DNA of 64,000 bases from Argopecten irradians. Lineage: Eukaryota; Mollusca; Bivalvia; Pectinida; Pectinidae. The stretch is from assembly GCF_041381155.1 (NCBI RefSeq), contig NC_091144.1:31738980-31802979 (forward strand), in the 5' to 3' direction. The notes under the pieces were generated by a model. It ran no database searches and was not told the DNA's origin. It saw only the letters and a program-made list of their open reading frames with translations. The translations under genes and the position numbers were made by a program. Of this stretch, positions 35,760 through 46,879 are shown one piece after another (within the stretch, counting starts at the first letter, position 1; each line of letters begins with the position of its first letter).

Positions 35760-35815
35760 AGAAGAAATAAGAAAAGAAGAAGAAGAAGAACAAGAAGATG
35801 AAGAAGAAACAAACT
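35579..35815. repeat. (GAA)n polypurine tract
   Basis: About 230 bp of GAA with GGA and ATA interruptions on the + strand. Long ORFs of Phe/Leu/Ser on the - strand are artefacts of the repeat. In the sense of secreted-family gene 1 it is a TTC polypyrimidine tract about 85 bp upstream of the 24-nt microexon. Confidence 0.95.
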
Positions 35816-35959
35816 GAAATTTTCCATATAAACCGTATAAACCACTCAGATATCGAACATGTATTTTCTAGATGACATTTACTAGATACTTACATATATG
35901 GTTCCAGAAGTAATACCCGTGTGTATTGGAAACAGCACATAAAGTAATAAATAAATGTA

Positions 35960-37326
35960 TCCACATCTTTGTCAATCAGCAGTGTTACCAATATATTAAT
36001 CACGAATAGCTCTATTAGGACACACGTAACGAACGTTTCCGCTGGTCGTAGTTACTCACGTATGGTATGTACTTCCGGTTTTGGCGTAAGTTCCTGCCAA
36101 ATGCAATTTTTTCTCTCGAAAATATTGTTGATAACCAATTACGACACTTGTCACGAGTGCAATAAGGTTAAAGTCTTAATAATATCCAAATGTTTCCGCG
36201 TCTGTTCTCTCGGTTTTAAAATACCTTACCTGAACTGGAAAATATATGTAAATGAACGCCAATTTGACGTGTAGTTGCCAGTATCACAATCACATGAGTA
36301 ATGATGAGTTGTGTTGTAATTAAATGATACCATATTCAGACATCCATTATCTGAAAAGCATTTCCGTAACAATAAAATTTATCAAATAATTACTAATTAA
36401 CAGTTATTCAACATAAAACTGCGAGCATTCTTACAGTCCCATCTTCGCATTTATGTATATCTTATGATCCTAATATATATCTGGATGGAAATTATATAGC
36501 GCTCACTGCAATAAACTTGGTTATTAGACGGCGAAGCGCATTAATTATATCTATTATTACGTTAGACGTGACGGGACAACACAATCATTGTCCTTTCTTT
36601 TTAGAACTGTTGTAGATAAACTATACAATAAGCGACTGTATGTGTTCAGTCTAAGACAGAACGACAAACAGATTGTTTAAGATAAGGACAAGTGCAAGGC
36701 TTCATCTATATATAATGATAATAAATTTGAAATGCTCCTAACAGACGGGATAACAAATATGTAAAATAAAGAAAACTTGACACATTCTTTTAACGCTTTC
36801 ACCGTGTCAAGACGGCTCTTCAGAATATACATTTAACAACACTACAATGGACAAAATTCTGAATAAAACCAACTCATTGAAGTATGAATAAAGTATACAC
36901 TTGCTATAAACCTCGATCTTCTTTTGAATTTTAGGTAGAAAGTTAGAATGGCACCGTCTGTTCTTACATTACAGTTACTACCCAGGTAGAGATATAAAGA
37001 GGTTAGGCATTCATACTACTACACGGAGACGCAACAAAAAAATACTGCTGTTTTATAAATGTGCAATATCCATCAACAGATATAATTGGAATTGTCGTTC
37101 AGAAGTTCAATTAATACCCACCGTTTTGTGGATGATTGCCACTAAAGAAGAGTAGTCCGTCAATCGTTGTGACTACAGATGTTTTAAGGGTGATCACCCG
37201 ATGTTGCTTATCAGAGATTGGCAATACTGGGGTTATAGAACACAATAATTTTATTTCGCTTCTTACGAGCATTTTCAGTGGCTTAACATTTTTGTTTATA
37301 AGCACATAACGAAAAAGATGACGTAG
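35960..37326. other. region upstream of known gene 1 exons; no exon assigned
   Basis: The first exon of secreted-family gene 1 should lie at or beyond here on the - strand. A degenerate microexon-like sequence at 36,331-36,350 (AG, then ATAATGGATG, later GT) resembles the start of the real microexon, but its 20-nt length breaks phase. TTACGTTAGACGTGACG-type fragments suggest old MITE pieces. Confidence 0.3.
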
Positions 37327-37562
37327 CAGTTTGTAACGTCATTTCTGATTGGGCTATATAACGGCATAACGTCACCGTCTGTAACGTCATTTCTGATTGG
37401 GTTATGTAACGGCATCAAGTCGCCGTCTGTAACGTCATTTCTGATTGGGTTATATAACGGCATAACGTCGCCGTCTGTAACGTCATTTCTGATTGGGCTA
37501 TATAACGGCATAACGTCACCGTCTGTAACGTCATTTCTGATTGGGTTATATAACGGCATATT
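37327..37562. repeat. 48-bp x 5 minisatellite
   Basis: GTAACGTCATTTCTGATTGG recurs at 37,333, 37,381, 37,429, 37,477 and 37,525, an exact 48-bp period with few substitutions. Because 48 is a multiple of three, frames stay open across the array; one minus-strand frame reads as a 16-residue repeat containing NPIRNDVTDGD or SPIRNDVTDGD. Confidence 0.95.
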
Positions 37563-37627
37563 GATTTCATAGCAAAATAGTGTCCCCAAAGGAAGTTTAA
37601 AGAGATATAAATATTATATTTAGTTAT

Positions 37628-37770
37628 AAGGATTAATTTAAACATGTTTTGGTATGGAAATATAACACAAAAATCTGTGTATTCTTACCATAACCCGCAC
37701 GATTTATTTAGACTAACGCATATTTTTAATTATATCGCTATAACATAAAAACATACAGTTATTTCAGTTG
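37628..37770. mobile_element. diverged ATAACACAAAAATCTG hairpin MITE
   Basis: AAGGATTAATTTAAACATG followed by AAATATAACACAAAAATCTG, and ATAACATAAAAACATA at the other end; the same layout as 32,619-32,758 but the right arm is degraded. Confidence 0.6.
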
Positions 37771-37989
37771 ATCCTTAGATAGACGACATTCTTAAATGAC
37801 CTTTGTTGTGCGTTCAGCAAGCTGCTACAATAAAGATATGGTCACGTCAGCTCGTCATAATTCCATTATATAGGCAAAATTGTCAATTGTAATAGTTCGG
37901 CGGAGACGTAATTTGATTACTTTTGGTAATGTTTTGAAGTACGGTGATTCGAGATAGAATCTTATCAATGCTAGTATGAATAAGAGAAA

Positions 37990-39120
37990 AAAAGTGTCCC
38001 TATGCAGTTCTGTATCTGCATCTCATTGTGATGTCTAGTGCTTATTCTAGATTCAAGGTTTGATTATGCATACGAGCCTATGTATTTATGTACCGACGTA
38101 AATTCCTTTCGTTTATTTTTCGGAGCACCCGCCTATATGACGGTACAACGAAGTCAGATACACAGATTACTGGGTTTAGTGTCTATGGCATCCAACAACC
38201 AACTCTACCAACACAAACTAACTACAATTTATATACAAACATGCACATGCAACCATACACAGAGAACACTGAATTTAACTATCAACTATCCTGGATAGTC
38301 TGGAAAACTCACAATCCGGACGTAAAAATGGGGAAAATATTTGATTATTGGCTACGTAAACTGGCAGTCCAGAAAACTAGCATTTCGGATGGTTTTGACC
38401 AGGAACGCAAGTGTTTGGGTTATCGAGGGTCCATTGTAGTTTTCCTGGAAAAAAATCATGTTGTAACGTTGAGGGTGCTGTTTATCATCTCATTAATTAA
38501 TCATTAGCTTTATTTAAGGAGTATGCTTTTATTTTTTTGAGGTTATGAGGGTATAATGATAATGGAGCACGTGTAAATTATGTAACCCCGGCGAAGCAAA
38601 ATAAAAATATATTCCTTATATTTACAGTTTTTCACGTAAATGAATATTATTTATTCTCGCGGCAGTCGCATATCTTTTATTAAAATACCCATATTTTTCC
38701 TCTCCCATCATCGTCAGCGAATTCGATTGAACAGTTGATTGGAATCGAATCATTCATATGTTCCCACCAAAAGTGGGGTGATGACCCCATGTTGCTACGC
38801 CATCGACTATGCTCGTAACAATAGAATCGTCGCGCGTGTTGTGCTATCATTATACACTGATAATGATAATACTAGAAAGCATGGTTATTGAGTCCATGTT
38901 AGTGCAAACTGTAAATATACACGTATAGTCGAAACGTCATTGATGATGATGGCATATTAATGACGTATTAGAAATTAATCGTGACGTCATTATAATGTTC
39001 TCGCTTCTCTGAAAAATTTCACGTTACACTTAAAAATAGATATCGTAGTACCCATTCCCTATCCATTAGGGGCAGATAACTCTGTAATTTGTAAATAAAT
39101 AAAAGAATACTAGCATACAC
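37990..39120. other. palindromic MITE fragments; ORF of unknown status
   Basis: Blocks TCTGTATCTGCATCTC...TGTGATGTC at about 38,008-38,034 and AATCGTGACGTCATTATAA plus GGGGCAGATAACTCTGTAA at about 38,975-39,090 belong to the palindromic MITE family. A 139-codon + strand ORF at 38,088-38,507 has no recognised motif and a composition rich in Thr/Tyr/Asn. I do not call it a gene. Confidence 0.4.
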
Positions 39121-40074
39121 TTTGTTCGACGAAATTGCGCTGTCGTGTATTTATCAAGCGTTGATTTGTAAATATAACAAAAAAAAATAATAAAAAAAGA
39201 AAGAAAATCATATTATCATTTTATTAATTCGGGATGCGTATACTATACAAACAACCTGCATTTACCATATTGTACATTTTGGTTGGTATATTCCATCTAA
39301 TAAAGAATCATAGTCAGGAGCAAACCAGCTGTTCTATGTTGGTTGATCTTAATTCCTCTTAAACTGCTAAGATTTTGGATTAACAATGTAGATGTTGAAT
39401 GATACACGTATACTAGCAATCAACGATGAATTTACATGTTTTTTGTTTCATCAAGCTTATTTTTTTTTAAATGTCATCGTCAATTAATTTTGTTGTGTAA
39501 AAGAACCGTATTAAATCCATACCAATTTTCTTATTTACTTATTTGACGCGATTTGGAAAATCTGATGGTAGCAACATTAACAAAGTAATGTTGAGAAGCG
39601 GCTGGGTCATGAAGATATGTTGAGTAGTGAGCTGCATAGTTTCATTGAAGCAATCAGGAACTTCATCCATGGATAACTAAAATTAAAAAATAAATCTCTT
39701 AAATTATAGATATTTGAGTTATTTTAAGAGAAAATGTGTTCTTCGGAAATTTGAATTATTTTAAATTATTAACTTGTATAACATACTTATTTCGCAATGG
39801 GCAAGCCGCCCGAGGTTTATTTAGAGAAAACTCTGAATTTTGTCAATAAAAATTCTCTCAATAGCATATTATACAAATATTGAAATATAAAATTTGTTAT
39901 GATACGGGTTAAATATTATGAACTAGTGCACAGTAACCTATGAAGTATTTGTTTTATTACAAAATAAATTCATTGTCATTTTTTTTTAATTGACGTACGT
40001 TACGGAAAAAAGCTACAAATCATGTTGAAGTCTAGCCCTTGTCATGTTGAAACTCTGCTTTGAATGTCGTTTTG

Positions 40075-40486
40075 TTTTTTTACATCTACCTACATTCTTT
40101 GTGTTCTTGTGTTTGTGGAAACTTCAATGTTTCTCACGAGGGCGAAGTACGCCTGAAAAACATCAAAGTTTCCACCTCAGGACATGAAATATTACCGGTA
40201 TTCATCAAGAATCAAGGAATATTCTATTTGTTACATTTTTCTCGCTTCTATTTACAGAAGACCATCACTATTAGTTCTATTAAAGGTTATTCATCCATTG
40301 TATTTTACAGAGTTATTTGCCCTTGCGGTTATTTCGTCGTATTTTTGTAAACATAACATGATTTTTCTACACAAAAATATTACGTTATTTTCTCGGACTA
40401 ACTAATGCCGTAACAATCAAATGATAATATCCACTGTCAATGCTGCATTCCGATTGGTCAAACTAGATTTTCACTGGAGTAAATAT
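40075..40486. repeat. dispersed repeat, inverted partner of 29.8-30.2 kb
   Basis: GTCAATGCTGCATTCCGATT, ACAGAGTTATTTGCCCTTGC, CGGTATTCATCAA and CATCAAAGTTTCCA are reverse complements of blocks in 29,812-30,185 in mirrored order. The 96-codon ORF here lies inside the repeat. Confidence 0.7.
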
Positions 40487-40549
40487 ATATTATAGTATAT
40501 TTACGTTAACGCTTGGTCAGTGTTAAAACCAATTAAGAATGTGGTGTCA

Positions 40550-40554
<5 letters not shown>

Positions 40555-40582
<28 letters not shown>
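40555..40582. repeat. (TA)n microsatellite
   Basis: Uninterrupted TA dinucleotides following a TATATA-rich approach. Confidence 0.95.
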
Positions 40583-40584
<2 letters not shown>

Positions 40585-40689
40585 CTTATGGAACTACAAC
40601 ACAAAGATCTGAGTGTACATCAATTTACGTTTTATGTAAAAAGCACCATGACATAAACATAATTCATCATAACTTCACGAGAACGCGAG

Positions 40690-41560
40690 TTTGTTGAGTT
40701 ATCCATTTCCGATATCGGTAGAGGACATTTCGGGGATCATTCCTGGACTACCGATCATATACTAACTTTCATCTTTGTGGGGTTTTTTTTTGGTTTTTTT
40801 TATTTTTTTTTTATTTTTAATAATGTGAAATCTTTTCATTTTTAAGTGCGTACGTGAAAGTGTTTTTTTCGATGTTTGGAATCTAAAATTATTCCATAGT
40901 GTAAGGTGAGTAAAATACCCCAGGTTTTTTTTAACTCGTTTTTCTAATGGGGTTCTTTACCTCCAAATACTTTTTATTCTATTAACTCTTATAATTAACT
41001 GTATTGCTTTTGTTACATATATAAAGATATTACAGAAATAACAATTCACCACATTTATTACTGGTTGATCATTTCCATTAGCGATTGTATGTTATTTTTC
41101 CGGAGAAAACCAACAGGCATTATAGTCTACATTTAGTATAGTACTTCCGGTTTATGTCAATTTCCGGTGTCGGTTTTATTTCATAGCAAGTACTGAAGTG
41201 GTATTAGAAATCTATATGCAACTGTTCCTAGACTGGGCGTGTAAGTTGAATGATTGTCTTTTGATTGATTTGACCTAAATGAAAACTTTTTACAAGTTTC
41301 TTTATTTCCTAAATGATACTGCAGACAACAGCCCAAATAAAACAATGATTTTCATATTTTCCAGGATGTTTCGAAGTATTCAAGTACAGCTTGAATACAT
41401 TCTTTTATTGAGGATAATGGTCTCCGTAGCGCATGCGCACTCACGTCTCAGTACTGATATTGATATATATGCAGCTATATATTTCTTTTTCAAACGTTCG
41501 TCTTATTGAAAAACCCATTGTTGTCCAGAGACATTAGGAATTATATTATCAATAACAGCT
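40690..41560. other. no gene recognised
   Basis: AT-rich with T homopolymer runs at about 40,784-40,812. The 76-codon ORF at 41,279 has no family marks. Confidence 0.4.
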
Positions 41561-41561
41561 T

Positions 41562-41684
41562 GCGGGAAAACAATCTATTTAAAATTAGAACTTCTATGTC
41601 GCTCTCCGTACCGTCCGCTTCTACGAGCGGACGGTACTGAGAGCGACATAGAAGTTCTAATTTTAATTAGATTGGCGGGAAAAT
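41562..41684. repeat. near-perfect palindrome
   Basis: GCGGGAAAACAATCTATTTA, GAACTTCTATGTCGCTCTC and GTACCGTCCGCT are mirrored by AGCGGACGGTAC, GAGCGACATAGAAGTTC and TTAGATTGGCGGGAAAA. The loop is only a few bases near 41,620. Confidence 0.85.
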
Positions 41685-41811
41685 AGTTTGATTTGTCCGC
41701 TAATCAGACCGGAAATATATCCATTATCATTGAAATGGACACAATTATTTAGGTCGCGTGTCTAAAACACAAACATATCATTAAATATTTATATTTTCAT
41801 ATCCTTTTTTT

Positions 41812-42382
41812 GTATTTATATCTACGTTTCCCAATGTAAAGGTTTCCCTAGAATCCTTGTGGTGTATATTGCATTTTGTGACCAATCGACAGGCACGCAG
41901 TAATTATAGATTTTGCAACGCGAATTATTTTACCGTTTTCCCCGTACAGTGCTGAAAGGATCCTCTCAAATTGCATATGCATAAGGTATTTTGAGACCGA
42001 TCGTTAAAGTTTGCCGACAAGCAGTGATCTTGGATTTTGATTCATGAAGTTTTTTATCGTTATTGTTACAGATGAGATCTATTTTAATTTTCATATGTAG
42101 ACGATTCTCGTTAGAGGAATATTGTAGCCAATAAGATCATTTTGAAAATTGTAATCATTACTTCTGAAAAAAGAACTAAATACACTGCCCTCCAAAAGTT
42201 ACATAAGGTTAAAATTTGTGCTGACAATCTATTTCTAAGAAATCTATCGAAAATACAGTTAGTGAGTTAGGAAAGGTAAATAATTTGTTAAATAATATAT
42301 AACATACTTTACGTAAATTTGTAAAAATATATACGTAACAAAAATTTTGGAAGGCAGTGTATATCCGTCTGAAATTTCATGT
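41812..42382. repeat. satellite monomers at the left border of the nested stack
   Basis: AAGGTTTCCCTAGAATCCTTG, GTGTATATTGCATTTTGTGACC and TTGGATTTTGAT match the 25-27-kb array monomers in diverged form; only parts are quoted here. ATCCGTCTGAAATTTCATG at 42,362-42,380 stops exactly at the Tc1 TA, and the monomer resumes with GGTTTCCC at 55,731. Confidence 0.75.
42183..42359. mobile_element. 177-bp mariner-type MITE
   Basis: Inverted ends CACTGCCCTCCAAAA and TTTTGGAAGGCAGTG, flanked on both sides by TA. It sits inside a satellite monomer, splitting its AAAGTACTGAAGGGATCCGTC-like phrase. Non-coding interior. Confidence 0.88.
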
Positions 42383-43453
42383 ACAGAGACCGGACAGAAG
42401 TATTCGGACAAACGCGTCGTGATATATAAACCACTAAATTTCGTGCGGGTCGTAAAAATCGGAATAAATCCAGTTTAGAGGCTTGGTTCGCGTAATCGTA
42501 AACGTAATCTGAAAGCGTAATGTTGTGGCGGTAAAAATAGATTACGTCGTCTGCTGACGGAATCGCAGGAATTCACGGAAATAACATGGGTCGTCGTGGT
42601 AAAGAAGTGACATCAGGCTTAGGAAAAGCGGTCGTATCGATGATAGAAGATGGGATAAAACAAACAATTGTTGCAGATAGGTTAGGCATACCAAAATCTA
42701 CAATTTCTGATATTTGGATACGATATGTTAGACGAGGAAACATTGAAAATACACATCGATGTGGAAGGACGCCATGTTTGACAGATTGCGGTCAGAGAAG
42801 GCTCTTAAAAGCGGAAATAGGAGAAAAACATTGGATGAAGTAACAACCAAATTAAATGACTACAGAAACACTGTAAAGGATAAACTGGTTAGTAGTAAAA
42901 CGATTGACCAGAATTTAAAAAATCGTGGATACTGTGGTAGAAGAGTTCATGAAGAAAACCATGGTTGTGCTTGAAGTCAATTTGAGGAAACGTGTGACAT
43001 TTTGTTTTGATAAAAGAAATATGACTGTAGAAAACTATTGGAAAGATGTTATTTTTTCTGAAGAAAGTCAAATCGTGATCGGTAATGACATCAGAATTTT
43101 TATATGGAGACGAAAAGACGAGGCATACCGGCCAGCCTGCATCTGTCCGCAGTCACACCGGAAACTTTACGTGATGATTTGGGGGTGTATAACCCATCAT
43201 GGAGTAGGTACTGTTTGCAGTGTAAATGGAACCATCAATGCACTAAAATAAATTCAAATTTTGGAAGAGAATATGTGGCCAGTTTTAGCGAGACACTGCG
43301 CAAACCAAAACTACATTTTCAATAGGACAATGCTCCAGTTCATAAGGCTCATATTGTGTCTGAATATTTTACAAACCATGGTATTCCCGTTTAAGAATGG
43401 TCCCCACAAAGTCCTGATATAAATATCATCGAAAATGTGTGGTTAAATCTTAA

Positions 43454-44065
43454 TATTTACATTTCCGTTTTCTCTATGCTATACAACCTTACCAACTGCG
43501 AAATCGTTAACACTTGCGGACACGCAGTGGTTGCTGCGCAAGAATACACACACCGGAACACTGACTTCCGCACGTAGTGTGAATGCGCATCCGATTAGGC
43601 CTATTGGATCAGTATGAAAAATCTTATATATATTGCATGTATGAATGTAATGTAAGTCTTAAATTATATATCAGCAAATATTTTTTTACAAATATTGTGT
43701 AAATGGGATGAAAAAAGATAAAGTTAATGTGGAACTATATTTTGTATACTCTCTGAATTTGACAACATTTCCCGCCATATTGAAGCCATCTGTTCCGGGA
43801 TTCCATCAATTGACAGGCTGTTCCAACAATCGTATAACATTGAAAAAAAAACCAGAGATTTATTCTATTTGAACACTTAATTTAAATGAAATGGTCGTTC
43901 GAAATGTAGATATAAGGAATGATTTTATTGTTTGCTGTTTACTGGTGTGTAAACTGCATTTTTTACCAGATTTTTCAAGATGACGCGTTAGCGCCCGTCA
44001 TTTAAAATATCTGTACAAAAATGCAGTTCACACACCAGTAAACAACAAACAATAAAAATCATTCC
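43454..44065 (+). mobile_element. hairpin-bearing TTAA-flanked element, copy 2
   Basis: Flanked by TTAA at 43,450-43,453 and 44,066-44,069, within transposase sequence of the Tc1 host, so the ends are well defined. The left end is TATTTACATTTCCGTTTTCT. The right end is a roughly 155-bp fold-back: GGAATGATTTTATTGTTTGC against CAAACAATAAAAATCATTCC, with a spacer at about 43,970-44,005. The ends are not inverted copies of each other, unlike piggyBac-type MITEs. Non-coding. Confidence 0.82.
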
Positions 44066-44106
44066 TTAAAAATACGACTAAAAACAGTGGTCAACAACAT
44101 CACTAA

Positions 44107-45366
44107 TGTAACCCTATAGAGGTAGGCAGGCTGGTAGCCTTGCTTAAGCCCGAATGATATTATTGGTGATAGACGATTGTAACCCTATAGAGGTAGGCAG
44201 GCTGGTAGCCTTGCTTAAGCCCCAATGATATTATTGGTGATAGATAATTGTAACCCTATAGAGATAGACAGGCTAGTAGCCCTGCTTAAGTCCCCATGAA
44301 TATCATTTATAGATATGATATCTGAATATTCCCGCTAGGTAAAAAGGAAGTGGGGTACCTGTTGAACCTTGACAGAAGTTGTCATGTTAGTCGTGTATAA
44401 TTGTGGATCGCGGGGCTGAGTTAAATTATAGTGTATTTTATAAGAGTACAAGTATTAGTTGTTTAATAACAACCATGTATATATTTATTAGGCTGTGTTT
44501 AATTTCATAGTGCATTATTGTGGTGTATATAATGTTGCTTAGATCTAGCACCGATGTGTAGTATATTTAAAGGTCAGTAACGCGGGATTGTTTACTCATG
44601 TTTGCAGCCAGAGTTAGGTTGTTGTTTTAAGGCATGGCCAAACTAGGTGACCGAAATATCAGTAAATTGTTACGGTACCTACTTAGTAGCGACTACGTGG
44701 GATGTTCTGGAAAGCATGACAGGACATCGCACGGTCTATGCACGTGTTAAACTAGGTGACCAACTTATTAGTTAATTGTTACCGAATAGGTATGGGTATG
44801 GTAGGGACTACGTGGAATGTTCTGGAAGGAATGACAGAACATCGCGTAGTCCACACACCTGTTTAACTGCGCAGTATAGTTTGTGCAAAATGTGCATATT
44901 ACTGGCGGTTCTGTCCAGCCTCAACCAAGTCCAGTCAGAAAATCAAAACATTTCTATTTTGTTAAGCCTGCATCAGGCGCCGGTAAGGCTGTATTCTGAA
45001 TCAAAATTAGTAAATTTTGACAGTTTATGATGAGCTGGGTAACCTATGGGACAAGCATTGTCCCAACGGCACGTGTACCAGTCACGTACCCAATCATTAT
45101 AAATAGAGGGCCGCAATAGGCCCCTGTCAGACTGAAACCAGACGGAAACAAGACGGAAACCAGACTGAAATTAGACGGACATCAGACAGGAATAAGACTG
45201 AGACTGGGTACTTCCGCCTCACATACACCTACGTCACCGCCTCCTCTAGGGCCACCTATGAGAGAAAGTGAGAACTCTTGTCTACACTTTGAATAAAAGC
45301 CGTCAACAAGCTTCTACCCTACTCCTTGTCGTCATTTCGACCAACACAGTCATCCATAGGACGACA
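44107..45366 (+). repeat. 5' LTR
   Basis: Starts with about three tandem copies of a 71-bp unit (TGTAACCCTATAGAGG at 44,107, 44,178 and a variant at 44,249). Contains TATAAATAGAGGG near 45,098 as a possible core promoter and AATAAA near 45,293 as a possible poly(A) signal; ends GGACGACA. It differs from the 3' LTR mainly by small indels (about 44,885-44,903, the GAGA run and a CAGACGGAAAC repeat). Confidence 0.93.
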
Positions 45367-45610
45367 AGGTGGGGTAAGGGCTATGTTATTTGGTGCTGCA
45401 TGACCAGGCTCTTCAATATAAAGAAGAAAAGAAAGAACCTGAAGACGAAGAAACAGACGGCTAAAGGTAAGCGAAATTTTTCTACTTTGATTAGTACCTC
45501 TAGTAGCTGACCATTTTTAATGTTGTGTAGGTATTTAGTGGTTTAATTTGGTTAGTTAGAAACCAGGTTCTGTCAGTATACATATTTTTGGCAATATCGT
45601 AGAAAGAAAT

Positions 45611-46720
45611 ATGTCTCTCAATTCAGATGTAGACATGGCCCAATTAACTGAGCGTATGGCAGGTCTACCACAGACAGAACAAAATCAAAGTATGCCCACA
45701 GATCAGAATATTTCTCAGGACAATAGTGAGGTAGTGTTCAGAAACATGGCACAACATTTTAAGAACTTCTCTGCAGCTATGACAGTGCAGGGAGTTTTCC
45801 AGGTCGTTAGGTCATTTGAGGGTGACCCCACTAAATTCAAGACCTGGATAAAAGAAATAGAAAAATACGCGAAATTAGTAGAGCTAGATGACAAGGCAAT
45901 CCCTAATATAGCGTATCAAACAAGTGGAGGTTCAGTAGGAGATTTTATCAAACGATATCTAGACGATTTAGAGGGAGATCTGTCTTGGGAGGACCTTAAG
46001 AAACTCCTCAAACAAAGATTCGCTGACATAACAGATTCGCATCAAGCTATGGCCTTATTACGTAAAACGATACAGAAACAGGACGAAAGCGTCCAGATAT
46101 ACGTTGAACGACTCCTGCAAGTAGCAGAAGACGCGTATCCTGATGCCCAGGAATGTGAAAAGGGCATTGTTCAAAGACAATTAGTTAACGCCTTTTGTGA
46201 TGGGTTGCATTTCGACTATGTTAAGATGAAGGTTATGCGCGAGGACCCAGACACATTAGAGAGGGCGGTACATATAGCTATGCGCGAACAGAACCTTAGG
46301 AAAAGGTTCAATCTAAGACAAGACATGAATAAAGACAATGACATGGTCTTAAGGCCAAGACAGGAACATGTATATGACCCTCAGGTAGCCCCTACGCGAG
46401 ACACATACTTTAACCTTAGACATAACGAAACTAACACGAGGCGAGAAGTACCAATGGACATTGACCACACCAGACAGAGACAGTGTTATAAATGTAAACA
46501 AAACAATATCATAAGACATAGACCACGACCAGTACAAGACAGAAATAGTTTTAGGGAAACACAGAGACAGACACCCCTTAATAGAGCCCCTAGAAATAGG
46601 TATTCAGACAATAGCAGATATAATAACCAAACTCAAAATAGGTCGTATAGTACAGGTAACAGAGTGGAAACTCAGAACCCCCCCCCCCCCCCCACAAGTG
46701 CAGTCATTAGGTCGAAATAA
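45611..46720 (+). CDS. gag-like protein of the LTR element
   Basis: About 369 codons. The capsid-type region (FEGDPTKFKTWIKEIEKY, LSWEDLKKLLKQRF, VQIYVERLLQ) is typical of Ty3/gypsy gag. A basic, Arg/Asn-rich C-terminus follows. A CxxC start (CYKCK) lacks the His/Cys completion. The knuckle-like CNEEGHIRKNC lies downstream at about 46,750 in another frame, after a run of 14 C at 46,679-46,692 that shifts the frame. Structural protein for particle assembly by family knowledge. Confidence 0.88.
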   Translation: MSLNSDVDMAQLTERMAGLPQTEQNQSMPTDQNISQDNSEVVFRNMAQHFKNFSAAMTVQGVFQVVRSFEGDPTKFKTWIKEIEKYAKLVELDDKAIPNIAYQTSGGSVGDFIKRYLDDLEGDLSWEDLKKLLKQRFADITDSHQAMALLRKTIQKQDESVQIYVERLLQVAEDAYPDAQECEKGIVQRQLVNAFCDGLHFDYVKMKVMREDPDTLERAVHIAMREQNLRKRFNLRQDMNKDNDMVLRPRQEHVYDPQVAPTRDTYFNLRHNETNTRREVPMDIDHTRQRQCYKCKQNNIIRHRPRPVQDRNSFRETQRQTPLNRAPRNRYSDNSRYNNQTQNRSYSTGNRVETQNPPPPPTSAVIRSK

Positions 46721-46879
46721 ACAAAGATCACAATTCAGAAGTTTTCAATGTAATGAAGAAGGTCACATAAGAAAGAACTGTCCCCAATTAAATAGAAAAG
46801 GTAGGCCGTTAAACTAAAGACCTCGCTTCATAAGGAAACCGATGGGGCGAGGTTGAAAAGAAATAAGAAGCATGTGTCT

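Noticed and set aside
35422..35845. 123- and 90-codon minus-strand ORFs rich in Phe/Leu/Ser
   Set aside because: Translation of the TTC repeat; the real microexon at 35,469-35,492 is in this interval but read differently.
37111..37305. 24-nt AG/GT-bounded segment (minus strand, near 37,126-37,149) as another microexon
   Set aside because: Length matches but the encoded residues do not resemble the known microexons and the surrounding context is unrelated.
37327..37562. CRISPR-like regular repeats
   Set aside because: Units are contiguous with no unique spacers and the DNA is eukaryotic.
38088..38507. 139-codon + strand ORF
   Set aside because: No recognised motif, no splice context, and between MITE fragments; could be chance. 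Expression data would decide.
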